This document shows, one piece after another, positions 45,260 through 54,723 of a stretch of 64,000 nt of DNA. Origin of the DNA: Spongiactinospora rosea (GTDB taxonomy: Bacteria; Actinomycetota; Actinomycetes; Streptosporangiales; Streptosporangiaceae); the NCBI RefSeq assembly GCF_003315795.1, contig NZ_QMEY01000002.1, positions 434,001-498,000 on the forward strand. Reading direction: 5' to 3'. The position numbers and the translations under genes are program-made. Under the pieces are notes generated by a model, which was not told the origin of the DNA, searched no databases, and saw only the letters and a program-made list of their open reading frames with translations. The stretch's first letter is position 1; each line of letters begins with the position of its first letter.

Positions 45260-46870
45260 ATGCCGGCTCGCCGGCAGGTACTCCAGGCAGCGGCGTTATC
45301 GGTGACGGGGGCGGCGGCCGGGGCGGGCGCCGATCTCCTGGCGCCGGAGTCCCCGCAGCCCAAGGGCCCACCGGCGGGCCGGGACTGCGTGCCCCCGCTC
45401 GGCCCGGTGACGGTCGATCCCGATGATTCCCGGTACCAAGATCTGGTACGCCGTGGGCACAAGCGCTACGTGGGCAGTCCCGACCATGTACGCGTGGTGG
45501 GCTCGACCGAGCAGGTCGTGCAGGCCGTCCAGGAGGCGGTCAGGGACGGCAAGCGGGTGGCGGTCCGCGGCGGCGGCCACTGCCTGGAGAACTGGGTGGA
45601 CGACCCGTCCATCCGCGTGCTGATCGACCTTTCCGGGATGACCCAGGTCTACTTCGACCCTGAGCGCAACGCGTTCGCCGTGGAGGGCGGCGCGGACCTG
45701 GAGCAGGTCTACCGGCGGCTGTTCCTCGGCTGGGGGGTCACGATCCCCGCGGGCTGGTGCCCCAAGGTGGGGGCGGGCGGCCACTTCTCCGGCGGCGGGT
45801 ACGGCGTGCTCTCCCGTACGCACGGCCTGGTGGTGGACCACCTCTACGGCGTCGAGGTCGTGGTGGTGGACGGCGCGGGCCGGGCGAGCGCCGTCGTCGC
45901 CACCCGGGACGGTACCGGCGCCGAGCGCGAACTCTGGTGGGCGCACACCGGTGGCGGCGGCGGCAACTTCGGCATCGTCACCCGCTACTGGTTGCGCACC
46001 CCCGGAGCCCGCGGCACCGACCCGTCCGCCCTGCTGCCCAAGGCCCCCGCCTCGGTCATCGACTTCTCCTGCACCTGGCCGTGGCAGGGCCTGAACATGG
46101 ACGAGGAGAAGTTCGCCCGGCTGATCCGCAACCACGGCGAGTGGTGCGAGCGCAACAGCGCCCCCGGCTCCCCCGGCACCGCCCTCTACTGCGACCTCAC
46201 CGTCGCCCGCCGCGCGACGGACGTCAACCTCACCGTCGGCCAGGCCCACGGCCCCGACGCCGAACGGCTCGTCGACGACTACCTCACCGCGCTCGGCGCG
46301 GGCGTCGGCGCCCCGATCAACGTGGTCCGCGAACGCAAGCCGTGGCTGACCGCGGCGCTGTCCGGCCCGAACGCCTCCAAGCTCTACCGGCTCAAGGCCA
46401 AGTCCGGCTACCTGCGCCAACGCTACGCCGAGAGCCAGGTCCAGGCCATCTACCGGCACCTGACCAAGGAACGCGACCCGGAGCTGATCATCGGCTCGGT
46501 GGGCTTCGCCAGCTACGGCGGCAAGATCAACACCGTCCCGTCGTCCGCCACCGCGCACGGGCACCGCGACGCGGTCATGCGGGTGCTGTTCATGTCCACC
46601 TGGAACGACCCCGCGGTGGACGAGCGCTACGACAACTGGCTGCGCGAGTTGTACCGGGACGTGTACCGGGACACCGGCGGCGTACCGGACCCACGCGACG
46701 GCGCGTACATCAACTACCCGGACAACGACCTGGCCGACCCCGCGCACAACACGTCGGGGGTCCCCTGGCACCGGCTGTACTACAAGGACAACTACCCCCG
46801 CCTGCAACGGGCCAAGGCCCGCTGGGACCCGCGCAACGTCTTCACCCACACCCTCGGCGTCCAGCCCTGA
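45260..46870 (+). CDS. Berberine-bridge-type FAD-linked oxidase, Tat exported
   Basis: A 536-residue oxidase. The N terminus ARRQVLQAAALSVTG has a twin-arginine-like signal. The FAD domain shows VAVRGGGHCLENWVDD (the His that can link FAD) and AGWCPKVGAGGHFSGGGYG (the Cys for the second covalent link), so bicovalent FAD is likely. The BBE C terminus has YINYPDNDL and ends with the family's KARWDPRNVF. ATG 45260 has GGAGGA upstream; GTG 45251 is in frame. It adjoins the cluster but is not needed for known epoxyketone chemistry; a tailoring role is possible. Confidence 0.88.
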   Translation: MPARRQVLQAAALSVTGAAAGAGADLLAPESPQPKGPPAGRDCVPPLGPVTVDPDDSRYQDLVRRGHKRYVGSPDHVRVVGSTEQVVQAVQEAVRDGKRVAVRGGGHCLENWVDDPSIRVLIDLSGMTQVYFDPERNAFAVEGGADLEQVYRRLFLGWGVTIPAGWCPKVGAGGHFSGGGYGVLSRTHGLVVDHLYGVEVVVVDGAGRASAVVATRDGTGAERELWWAHTGGGGGNFGIVTRYWLRTPGARGTDPSALLPKAPASVIDFSCTWPWQGLNMDEEKFARLIRNHGEWCERNSAPGSPGTALYCDLTVARRATDVNLTVGQAHGPDAERLVDDYLTALGAGVGAPINVVRERKPWLTAALSGPNASKLYRLKAKSGYLRQRYAESQVQAIYRHLTKERDPELIIGSVGFASYGGKINTVPSSATAHGHRDAVMRVLFMSTWNDPAVDERYDNWLRELYRDVYRDTGGVPDPRDGAYINYPDNDLADPAHNTSGVPWHRLYYKDNYPRLQRAKARWDPRNVFTHTLGVQP

Positions 46871-46953
46871 CCCCTGACCTTCGTCGGGGGTGAGCACCGC
46901 CGATCGCCGGATCCGCGGGCCCCTGGCCCGTACCTAGCCTCCTGAGCCATGAC

Positions 46954-46986
46954 GTACGCCCTCCGGCGCGATGCCGGAGGGCGTAC
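46954..46986. terminator. 14-bp perfect hairpin between oxidase and hydrolase genes
   Basis: GTACGCCCTCCGGC (46954-46967) and GCCGGAGGGCGTAC (46973-46986) pair exactly with a 5-nt loop. The hairpin ends about 7 bp before the AGGAGG of the next gene. It may terminate oxidase transcription or act as a 5'-leader structure. There is no T tract. Confidence 0.6.
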
Positions 46987-47005
46987 CCGGACAGGAGGTA
47001 ACGCG

Positions 47006-48148
47006 TTGAAGACGATCCGAAGGATCGGCGTGGCGGTCGCGGGCCTGGTCACGGCCCTGGCGCTGGCCGTACCGGCCGGCGCGGCGAGCCGGAGCGGCGG
47101 GGACCCGATCACGCTGCCCGCGCCGACCGGGCCGCATCCGGTCGGCTGGGAGGAGTTGCACCTGGTCGATCGGGACCGGCCGGACCCGTGGGCGCCGCCC
47201 GCGCCGCGCGAGCTGATGGTCTCGGTGTGGTACCCGGCCGCCGCGGCGCGGGGCGCGGCGGTGCCCTACGCCACGGCCGAGGAGTCGAGGCTGCTGCTGG
47301 AGCAGATGGAGGGGACCGACGGCCTGCCCCCGGACACGCTGACGCGCGTCCGCACCCACGCCCGCGCGGGCGCGCCGCCGCTGCGCGCCCGGCACCGGCT
47401 CCCGCTCGTCGTACTCTCGCCGGGGCTGACCGACCCGCGCTGGATGCTCACCTCCCTCGCGGAGGACCTGGCCAGCCGCGGGTACGTGGTGGCCGGGGTG
47501 GACCATCCCTACGAGGCGGCGGCGGTCACCTTCCCCGACGGGCGGGTGGCCACCTGCCGGGTGTGCGACGGCGGCGACCAGGGGGAGAAGGTGGTGGCGG
47601 GCCGGGTACAGGACTTCGCGTTCGTGCTGGACCGGCTGAAGGGCCACACCCGGTACGGGCGGATGATCGACCACGGCCGGATCGCGGCCGTCGGCCATTC
47701 GATCGGCGGCGCGGCGGCAGCGGCGGCCATGCTCGCCGACCGGCGGATCGACGCCGGGATCGACATGGACGGCTCCTTCCGCCCGCCGCTCGCGCGTGAC
47801 CTGGCGCGGCCGTTCCTGATGCTGGCCGCCGACGCGCACGGCAAGCACGGCGGCAACTGGAACGACACCTGGGCGCACCTGACCGGCTGGCGTCGCTGGC
47901 TGAACGTGCCGGGGATGGCCCACAGGTCGCCCAGCGACGTGCCGTTCATCGCCGAGGCGCTGGGCCTCCGGACCCAGGCGCTGCCGGGCGCGCGCTGCGT
48001 GTGGATCGTCCGGGAGTACGTGGCCGCCTTCGCCGACCGCCACCTACGCCACCGCAACCGCCCCCTGCTGAACGGCCCGTCACCCCGATTCCCCGAGGTC
48101 CACTTCGTCGGCCCGGCCACCGCCCGGACCCCGTCCGCTCACCGCTGA
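47006..48148 (+). CDS. Secreted alpha/beta hydrolase (PAF-acetylhydrolase-like)
   Basis: A 380-residue hydrolase starting at TTG 47006, chosen because AGGAGG lies 7 nt upstream and the signal peptide begins exactly there (KTIRRIGVAVAGLVTALALA, cleavage near AGAA). LPLVVLSPGL forms the oxyanion region, GHSIGG the nucleophile elbow, and PGMAHRSPSD carries the probable catalytic His. The pattern matches platelet-activating-factor-acetylhydrolase-like lipases of actinomycetes. Substrate unknown. It is not in an operon with its neighbours. Confidence 0.85.
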   Translation: MKTIRRIGVAVAGLVTALALAVPAGAASRSGGDPITLPAPTGPHPVGWEELHLVDRDRPDPWAPPAPRELMVSVWYPAAAARGAAVPYATAEESRLLLEQMEGTDGLPPDTLTRVRTHARAGAPPLRARHRLPLVVLSPGLTDPRWMLTSLAEDLASRGYVVAGVDHPYEAAAVTFPDGRVATCRVCDGGDQGEKVVAGRVQDFAFVLDRLKGHTRYGRMIDHGRIAAVGHSIGGAAAAAAMLADRRIDAGIDMDGSFRPPLARDLARPFLMLAADAHGKHGGNWNDTWAHLTGWRRWLNVPGMAHRSPSDVPFIAEALGLRTQALPGARCVWIVREYVAAFADRHLRHRNRPLLNGPSPRFPEVHFVGPATARTPSAHR

Positions 48149-48300
48149 CCGGCCTTGGTGCCCCGGAACCGCCATCGGGTGGGCCCCGGGAAGGGGCGAC
48201 CGGCCAGCGGCCGCTCCTACGGCCCCGGGTGGTCAGGAGGCGACCACGGGGTACCAGGCCCGCCCGGGTGATCCGGCCCGCACGGACGGGCCTGGCCGGC

Positions 48301-49539
48301 TCAGGTCCCGCCGCGGAGCAGGAACACCGCGACCAGGACGACGACGAGCACGCCCGGGGCCCAGAACATGGTGACCAGGCCACGGCGCAGCCGCTGCCGG
48401 GCCGCCGCAAGGGCCTGCCGGGTCGGGGTCTCCGGCGGGGCGTACGCGGGCAGCCGGGCCCGCAACCTGAATCCGTCCCCGTCAGGCCCGGCCTCCAGGG
48501 TGCCGCCCGCCGGCCGTACCCGCTCCGCCAGGCCCACCAGCCCGTACCCCGCCTGGGCCGCCCCGCCCGCCCGGGTGGGCGGGCCGTTGGCGATGGTGAC
48601 CTCAAGGGAATCGGCAGTGGGGTGGAGACGGACCCGGACGGCCGAGCCGGGGGCGTGTTTGGTGGCGTTGGTCAGTCCCTCCTGTACGACGCGGGCGGCG
48701 GTCTGGAGGACGGGGCCGGGGAGTCCGGCCGCCGCGGTCTCCTCGTCGCCGTCCAGGCGTACGTCCACGCCGGAGGCCGCGGCCCGCGCCACCAGCGCGG
48801 CCACCGAACCCTCAGGAGGTTCGCCGTCCTGCCGCAGGAGCCCGATGACCTGCCGGAGCCGGTCGGTGGCCGTGGCGGCGGACTCGCGCAGTTCGGCCGC
48901 CGCCTGCCGGAGCGCCGGGGTGGCGTCGGCGGCGACCTGCACGGCGGCGGCGCGTACGGCGAGCAGGCTCAGCTCGTGCCCCAGCGAGTCGTGCATGTCC
49001 GAGGCGATGCGCGTCCGCTCGCGCAACCGTTCATGCTCGGCCGCCCGCGCGGCCAGCTCGAACCCGGCGGCGGCGAGGTCCGCCTGCGCCCGCAGGTACC
49101 GCCCGACCGCCCACGGACCCAGGACCAGCAGAAACAACGTAGAAGCGGCGGTGAACCAGTCCTCCCCGCCCGGCCGCCCCGGCACGAGTACCAACGCCAG
49201 CGCCGCCCCCGCCACCAGCACCCCCACCCGGCCCCCGGCCGCGCGGCCCAGCAGGAACGCGAACACCACCACGGACGGCGCGAGCTGCGCCACATGCACA
49301 TCATCGGCGACGACCACCCCCGCCAGCAGCGGCAACGCCGCGGCGAGCCCCGGCCAGCGCCGCCAGACCCCCACCGCGACGCCCAGCACCACGGCCCCGC
49401 ACCCCCGCAGCGCCGCCGTATCAAGGAAGGCGTACTCCGGCAGCGGATCATCCGACAACCACATCGACGCGACGGCCCCCACCCACAGCAGCCCGTCCAC
49501 GCACACCCGCCGCCCCCGCGGCGACCCCAGCACCTTCAC
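48301..49539 (-). CDS. Two-component sensor histidine kinase (NarL/DesK type)
   Basis: A 412-residue kinase. About six N-terminal membrane segments (to about residue 150) precede a HisKA_3 domain with the phosphoacceptor in RIASDMHDSLGHELSLLAVR (His near 183). The ATPase domain has VVQEGLTNATKHAPGS (N box) and GYGLVGLAERVRPAGG (G box). An extra membrane helix ends the protein (MFWAPGVLVVVLVAVFLLRGG), unusual for the class. The gene is followed on its 5' side by its probable response regulator (49703-50356). Signal unknown. Confidence 0.9.
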   Translation of the reverse strand: MKVLGSPRGRRVCVDGLLWVGAVASMWLSDDPLPEYAFLDTAALRGCGAVVLGVAVGVWRRWPGLAAALPLLAGVVVADDVHVAQLAPSVVVFAFLLGRAAGGRVGVLVAGAALALVLVPGRPGGEDWFTAASTLFLLVLGPWAVGRYLRAQADLAAAGFELAARAAEHERLRERTRIASDMHDSLGHELSLLAVRAAAVQVAADATPALRQAAAELRESAATATDRLRQVIGLLRQDGEPPEGSVAALVARAAASGVDVRLDGDEETAAAGLPGPVLQTAARVVQEGLTNATKHAPGSAVRVRLHPTADSLEVTIANGPPTRAGGAAQAGYGLVGLAERVRPAGGTLEAGPDGDGFRLRARLPAYAPPETPTRQALAAARQRLRRGLVTMFWAPGVLVVVLVAVFLLRGGT

Positions 49540-49702
49540 CCCGCCACGCTAGGCGCCCCGCCCCCGCCACCACCCCTGACGAAAGTCGGGGACGCGCCCA
49601 CCGATCGGCCCATTCACACGGAAGGGCCCGGTGCATGCCCGATGCGGCCATCGGCGTACTTCGTGCCCGCGACGCGTGACCCCGGTGGAAACCGGAGGCA
49701 GT

Positions 49703-50356
49703 TCACTCGCCGGCCATGCCCGCCTCGTGCGCGATCACGGCTGCCTGCACCCGGTTGCGTACGGCCAGGCGGGTCATCAGCGCCGAGACGTGCGCCTTGA
49801 CCGTACCTTCCGTCAGGAAGAGGCGGCGTCCGATCTCGGCGTTGCTCAGCCCCTCCCCGAGCAGCGCCAGTACGTCCCGCTCGCGCGGGGTCAGCGCCGC
49901 GACCTTCGCCCGCGCGGCCTGCCTACGTCCCATCAGCCCGCCGGACAGCTGCGCGATGACCTGGTGGGCGACCCGCGGCGACAGGAACGCCGCCCCGTCG
50001 CGCGCCGCCCGCACCGCCGCCATCAGCTCGTACGGGTCGCCCGACTTGAGCAGGAACCCCGACACCCCCGCCTCCAGGGCGCCCGCCACGTACTCGTCCT
50101 CGCCGAACGTCGTCAGCATCACCACCGCCGTCTCCGGCACCGCCCGCCGAAGCTCCGCCGCCGCGCCCAGCCCGTCCAGCACCGGCATGCGAATGTCCAG
50201 CAGGGCGACATCGGGCCGGTGCGCGCGGGCCTGCTCGACCGCCGCACGGCCGTCGCCCGCCTCGGCGACCACCGCCACGTCGGGGGCCGCGGCCAGGATC
50301 GCGCGGACCCCCGCCCGGATCATCGCCTCGTCATCGGCCAGCAGCACCCTGATCAC
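49703..50356 (-). CDS. NarL/LuxR-type response regulator
   Basis: A 217-residue regulator. The receiver has the acidic pair DDE near residue 9, the phosphoacceptor in VALLDIRMPVLDG (Asp about 53) and Lys in FLLKSG. The LuxR HTH is LTPRERDVLALLGEGLSNAEIG to VKAHVSALMTRL. GTG 50356 gives the standard N terminus VIRVLLADDE; the longer frame lacks homology. It partners with the kinase downstream and is divergent from the ABC permease (50427), a possible target. Confidence 0.9.
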   Translation of the reverse strand: MIRVLLADDEAMIRAGVRAILAAAPDVAVVAEAGDGRAAVEQARAHRPDVALLDIRMPVLDGLGAAAELRRAVPETAVVMLTTFGEDEYVAGALEAGVSGFLLKSGDPYELMAAVRAARDGAAFLSPRVAHQVIAQLSGGLMGRRQAARAKVAALTPRERDVLALLGEGLSNAEIGRRLFLTEGTVKAHVSALMTRLAVRNRVQAAVIAHEAGMAGE

Positions 50357-50426
50357 AGCGCCGACCGTACCCGGCGGCGACGGGCGGCGCGAAGCCGGAG
50401 AAGTCGTGGAGACGTACCGTGCAATC

Positions 50427-51371
50427 ATGTCGGGCAACGAATCCACGACGGAACGGACTTACGATCCGCGCCGATACGCACCCGGAGAACTCGCCGCACT
50501 CGCGGCCCGCCACGGCCTGAAGCGCAGCGCGGCACGGCCCCGATTCACCGTTTACCTGAGACGATTATGGGACCGCCGCCGGTTCATCTCGGCCTATGCC
50601 GACGCGCGGAACACCTCCAAATACAGCGGCACTGTGGTCGGCCGACTCTGGCAGGTCATCACCCCGTTGCTTAACGCGGCGGTCTACTTCGTGATGTTCG
50701 GCCTGATCCTGGGCGGCAGCGACGAAGTTGAGCATTACGTCACATTCCTGGTCACCGGAATGTTCGTGTTCACCTACACACAGCGCACGGTGGCCGCGGG
50801 CGCGAAATCCATGAGCACCGACCTCGGTCTCATTCGCGCCCTGCATTTCCCACGAGCGGTCCTGCCGCTCGCGCGCACCCTTCAGGAACTCCAGCAGCTT
50901 TTATGGTCGATGCTCGTGTTGCTGGCCATTGTTCTACTGGACGGCGCGAGTCCTTCGGCGTACTGGCTGCTGATACCGGTCGCGCTGCTCCTGCAGACCA
51001 TGTTCAACGCCGGAGCCGCGCTCACCGTCGCCCGACTGGGCGACCAGGTGCGCGACCTCAACCATCTCATGCCGTTCATCACCCGCACCTGGCTCTATCT
51101 GTCGGGCATCTTCTTCTCCATCCAGGACAAGGTGGTCGGCCATCCCCTCCCTGACGGTGAGTGGTCCGGAGCGCATCTCCCACAGTGGGTGGCCGACCTC
51201 ATGTACGCCAACCCCGCCGCCGCGTACATCGAGCTGATGCGCGGCCTCCTCACATCAGCCACCGGCCCGACCGCCACCACCTGGCTGACCTGCGCCGCCT
51301 GGGCAGTCGTCGGCCTCATCGGAGGCGGCTGGTACTTCTGGTCCGCCGAAGAGAGGTACGGACGCGGCTGA
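50427..51371 (+). CDS. ABC-2 type permease, TagG/Wzm-like polysaccharide exporter subunit
   Basis: A 314-residue permease with a cytoplasmic N-terminal arm (YAPGELAALAARHGLKRS) and six membrane segments. SKYSGTVVGRLWQVITPLLNAAVYFVM and LIRALHFPRAVLPLARTLQE match the teichoic-acid/polysaccharide exporter class. The cognate ATPase is not adjacent. ATG 50427 is the only reasonable start; the response regulator begins 70 bp away on the other strand. Confidence 0.85.
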   Translation: MSGNESTTERTYDPRRYAPGELAALAARHGLKRSAARPRFTVYLRRLWDRRRFISAYADARNTSKYSGTVVGRLWQVITPLLNAAVYFVMFGLILGGSDEVEHYVTFLVTGMFVFTYTQRTVAAGAKSMSTDLGLIRALHFPRAVLPLARTLQELQQLLWSMLVLLAIVLLDGASPSAYWLLIPVALLLQTMFNAGAALTVARLGDQVRDLNHLMPFITRTWLYLSGIFFSIQDKVVGHPLPDGEWSGAHLPQWVADLMYANPAAAYIELMRGLLTSATGPTATTWLTCAAWAVVGLIGGGWYFWSAEERYGRG

Positions 51372-51488
51372 CCGCCGAGCCGCAAGCCGAAAGGCCGCTT
51401 CCATAGGGACTCGGACCGAGTCGCGGTTAGTTAGTAGAGCAACGGTGAGGGCCGTGTACTTCACGGACGCGGCCGCGTGCGGCACCGG

Positions 51489-53051
51489 TCAGGGGTGGCG
51501 GCCGAGGTAGGTGGCGAGGCGGTCGGCGGGGGTGGCGCCGGGGAGTGGGGTCTGGGCGGGGGCGAAGGAGCCGCCGGGAGTGCGGGGGAGGTCGCCGTAG
51601 ATGGCGCGTACGGCGGGCAGCATCGCCTCGGCCACGTCCGGGGCCAGGTCGGTGGGCGCGCCGGTGGCCCTGGCCAGGTCCCAGCCGTGTACCAGCATCT
51701 CGATCAGCACCTGCTCGACCAGCCGCCACCCCGGCGCGGGCCCGTACCGCTCCGTGAGCATCCCCGGCCGCCCGAACGCCGCCAGCGTCCCGGCCGCGGC
51801 GGCCCGGAACGCGCCGACGTGGTCGTCGCCGAGGTGGTCGGCGTCGAAGTCGGCACGCGGGACGCCCTGGGCCAGACCGGTCCACATCAGGTTCTCGTAC
51901 GTCAGATGGTTGAGCAGGTCGCGTACGTTCCAGTCCGCGCAGGGGGTGGGGTCGCCCATCTGGGCGGGGGTGACGGCCGCGACGAGCGCGCCGACCTCGT
52001 CCAGTACGCGGGCGCACGCCTCCAGCAGCGCGGCCGGCTCCAGCGCGGCGGGCGTTTCGAGTACTTCGGCCAGGCCCGCCTCGCGCGCCCCCGGTTCGGG
52101 GTTCGCCCGCAGCGCGGTCATGAGCCATTCGCCCTCCGCCTTGATGCTCGCGCGTACCGGCATGCCGTTGATGATGCACATGAGCTGCCAGTACCGCTCG
52201 GCGCGCGGGTCGGCGACGGTCTCAAGCTGCGCCAGCAACCGCCGCCGCGCCTCCGCCCCGTCAGCACCGCCCTCCGCTTGGGTGGGCAGCCAGGCGGCGA
52301 CGATCTCCGCGACCACCGGGGCGGCGGTCGGCGAGTCCGCGGCGATCCCAGCCACCATGGCCTCCCGCACCAGCCGGGTCCACAGATCCGTGACCCGCTC
52401 CACGGTACGCACGGCCTGCTCGTCATCGACGGTGGTCGTGGGGGCGATCGTGGCGGCGTACTGGGCGATGCGGCGCATTGCCGCGCCGAGCGCGGGGTCG
52501 CGTACCAGGCCACCGAGCTCGATCCAGGCCGCGGCCTGCTCGGCGGTGGGGTGGTCGGGCAGGTCGGGCATGGTGGCCAGCAGCCCGTCCCGGTAGGCGG
52601 ACGGGTCGATGTCGCCCATGGTCCGGGCCACGAAGTCGTGGACGATGGCGGTACGTTCGGTGGCCGACAGCCGGGCCAGTTCGGTCATCGTGGTGAACTC
52701 CTCGATATCGGTTCTTCGGTCGGTGACCGATCGCAGCACCGCCTGCTGCAACCGGAGTGTGCGGATCTGGGCCTCGATCGCGTCGGCATGGCGGGTCGCG
52801 ACCTCGCGCAGGCCGCGCTGGCTGGTGACGACGTCGCGGATCGCGGCCATGCCCATGCCGAGATCGCGCAACGCCCGCGCCAGCCGCAGCCGCGCCACCG
52901 CCTCCTCGGAGTACCGGCGGTACCCGCTCGGCGTACGGCCTGCGGGCGGTACCACGCCGATGTCCGACCAGTGGCGGATGAGCTTCACTGACATACCGGT
53001 CCGCGCCGCCAGTTCGCCGATGCTCAGCAGGCGAGTCTCCTCCTCACGCAC
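51489..53051 (-). CDS. MerR regulator fused to a TIGR03086/DinB-type domain
   Basis: A 520-residue protein. Residues 8-75 are a MerR winged helix (LLSIGELAARTGMSVKLIRHW then GYRRYSEEAVARLRLARAL), followed by a coiled segment (about 80-125) and a helical ligand region. From about 345 there is a mycothiol-dependent maleylpyruvate-isomerase-type (TIGR03086) domain: NWNVRDLLNHLTYENLMWT-like sequence, QVLIEMLVHGWDLARATG with metal-ligand His residues, ending DRLATYLGRHP. MerR plus this enzyme-like domain in one chain is uncommon and suggests that it senses or modifies a thiol-reactive compound. Confidence 0.85.
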   Translation of the reverse strand: MREEETRLLSIGELAARTGMSVKLIRHWSDIGVVPPAGRTPSGYRRYSEEAVARLRLARALRDLGMGMAAIRDVVTSQRGLREVATRHADAIEAQIRTLRLQQAVLRSVTDRRTDIEEFTTMTELARLSATERTAIVHDFVARTMGDIDPSAYRDGLLATMPDLPDHPTAEQAAAWIELGGLVRDPALGAAMRRIAQYAATIAPTTTVDDEQAVRTVERVTDLWTRLVREAMVAGIAADSPTAAPVVAEIVAAWLPTQAEGGADGAEARRRLLAQLETVADPRAERYWQLMCIINGMPVRASIKAEGEWLMTALRANPEPGAREAGLAEVLETPAALEPAALLEACARVLDEVGALVAAVTPAQMGDPTPCADWNVRDLLNHLTYENLMWTGLAQGVPRADFDADHLGDDHVGAFRAAAAGTLAAFGRPGMLTERYGPAPGWRLVEQVLIEMLVHGWDLARATGAPTDLAPDVAEAMLPAVRAIYGDLPRTPGGSFAPAQTPLPGATPADRLATYLGRHP

Positions 53052-53185
53052 CTGGCCAGTCTCCGGTCTCCCACATTGGGAGAGTCAAGCGGCCCGGCGG
53101 TACCTCGCACTCGACCCATCGGTGCATGACTCCGCCATCGGGCCGGCCGAGTGAGGAGAGAAGAGCCGTACGGCAGGATCGCCAC

Positions 53186-53698
53186 ATGGACCGGCGCTAC
53201 CCCTATATCGGCCCCGCCGAGATACGGGATCGGGTCGTCCCCGGGTGCCTGGGGCGGGAGATCGGCTCGGCGGGCGATCTTGCCGTGTGGCTGGCGGAGT
53301 GGCCTGCCGACGAGCGGGAGGAGCCGTTCACGTTCGTCGTCGATGCCGGTGGGGCGTTGCGCCTTGCGCCGCGACGGAGTGAGCATGTCGTCTGTGCCGG
53401 GGGTGGGCCCGTGCTGAGTGCGGGCGAGATGGGCTTTGTCCGGGACGGTGATCGATGGGCGGTACGCGAGGTCAGTAATCAGTCCACCGGCTACTGTCCC
53501 GATGTCACCTCGTGGGCGGCGGTCGCGGCGGCGCTGGACCGCGCGGGCCTGGATCATCCCGGCGGCTTCACCCACCCCATCGTCTTCCGCCGCTGCCCCC
53601 GGTGCGGGCAGCGCAACATCGTCAAAGACGATCACTTCGGCTGCGCAGCCTGCGAGACGCCCCTGCCAAGCGTCTGGAACCTCGGCACGACGGGGTGA
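53186..53698 (+). CDS. Zinc-ribbon hypothetical protein
   Basis: A 170-residue cytoplasmic protein. The C-terminal 40 residues hold CPRCG and CAAC (RCPRCGQRNIVKDDHFGCAAC), a probable zinc ribbon, then LPSVWN. The N-terminal part is a conserved actinobacterial unknown (RYPYIGPAEIRD). ATG 53186 begins the conserved region; the earlier in-frame ATG 53126 is basic leader only. No function is assigned. Confidence 0.75.
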   Translation: MDRRYPYIGPAEIRDRVVPGCLGREIGSAGDLAVWLAEWPADEREEPFTFVVDAGGALRLAPRRSEHVVCAGGGPVLSAGEMGFVRDGDRWAVREVSNQSTGYCPDVTSWAAVAAALDRAGLDHPGGFTHPIVFRRCPRCGQRNIVKDDHFGCAACETPLPSVWNLGTTG

Positions 53699-53763
53699 GC
53701 CCGCTCCGGCAGGGCCAGGCGCTTCGGCCACGGTGGGGGTTGGGAAGGTCGGTGGGAAGGGGG

Positions 53764-53794
53764 GAGCCCGCCCCGGCGGGGCCGGGGCGGGCTC
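53764..53794. terminator. 14-bp perfect hairpin between convergent genes
   Basis: GAGCCCGCCCCGGC (53764-53777) and GCCGGGGCGGGCTC (53781-53794) form an exact stem with a 3-nt loop, between the stops at 53698 and 53818. It would serve both strands. Confidence 0.75.
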
Positions 53795-53817
53795 GTGGTG
53801 CTGGGTGGATTGGGCGG

Positions 53818-54723
53818 TCAGTAGGTGTCGGGGGCGAGGGCGATGTCGGTGAAGTCCAGCGGGAGCGGCTCACCGACCTGGGTGGCGGCGCCGGTGAGCA
53901 GGTCGACCGAGTTGAGCGTGTTGAGCGTCACCTTCTCGTTGTTCACCGTCCTGGTGACGATGAAGATGGCGAAGGCGGAGTTGGAGACGGTCTTGCCGTT
54001 GGTCAGGTCGCTGTAGATGTCCAGGCCCGCGTTGATGTTGACGGCCTCGCCGAGGGCGCCGACCGGGGCCAGCAGGCCGAGGTTGGCCGGTGACTGGACG
54101 ACGAGCTGGGTGGTCGCGGTGTTGACGTCGAACAGCGTGGTCGCGGTGGCAGGGTTGTTGTCGTTGTTGGTGTAGGCCGCGGCGGTGACCCCGGTGGCCA
54201 CCGGGTCACAGGTGCCGGTGCTCAGGTTGGTGTCGGTGTCCGTCGTGTGGGCGTCGAGGTTGTGCCGCAGGTTCTGGCCGGCGTCGCTGATCACGCGCAG
54301 CCGGTCGGCGGCGGGGTTGAAGTCGACGCCGAAGAACGTGCCGCGCAGTCCCACGGTGAGCTGGGAGACCTTCGCGACGATCACCGGCCCGTCGTCCTTC
54401 GGCATGGTGATGACGTAGATGCCTCCCTTGTTGCCGACGGCATAGAGCTTGCCGTCCTTCGGCCGGAAGTCCAGCCCGATCGCGGCCGTGTCGCCGACGA
54501 GCCCGCTGAACCGCCTGACCCAGTCGATCTTCCACGTTTGGTCGGTGAGGAACGTGCCCATCAGCTTGCCGTCACCGGAGATCCCGTACGCCCGCAGCGA
54601 CGGGACCGCCGTCGAACCTTTCTTGCTCGCCGCCATGGCGGTTCCGGTGGGCCCCACGGCGAGTGCCGCGATGGTCGCCAGTGCGATCAGTACGGTGAAG
54701 CTCCTCTTGATGCGTCCGTGCAT
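53818..54723 (-). CDS. Secreted DUF4394 domain protein
   Basis: A 301-residue exported protein with a signal peptide (residues 1-31, ending TAMAA). The rest is a DUF4394 beta-propeller-like domain: TAAIGLDFRPKDGKLYAVGN, GVDFNPAADRLRVISDAGQN, then AAAYTNNDNN and TTLFDVNTATTQLVVQ. ATG 54723 is chosen for GGAGG 8 nt upstream. The role of DUF4394 proteins is unknown; extracellular or wall location is expected. Confidence 0.88.
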   Translation of the reverse strand: MHGRIKRSFTVLIALATIAALAVGPTGTAMAASKKGSTAVPSLRAYGISGDGKLMGTFLTDQTWKIDWVRRFSGLVGDTAAIGLDFRPKDGKLYAVGNKGGIYVITMPKDDGPVIVAKVSQLTVGLRGTFFGVDFNPAADRLRVISDAGQNLRHNLDAHTTDTDTNLSTGTCDPVATGVTAAAYTNNDNNPATATTLFDVNTATTQLVVQSPANLGLLAPVGALGEAVNINAGLDIYSDLTNGKTVSNSAFAIFIVTRTVNNEKVTLNTLNSVDLLTGAATQVGEPLPLDFTDIALAPDTY

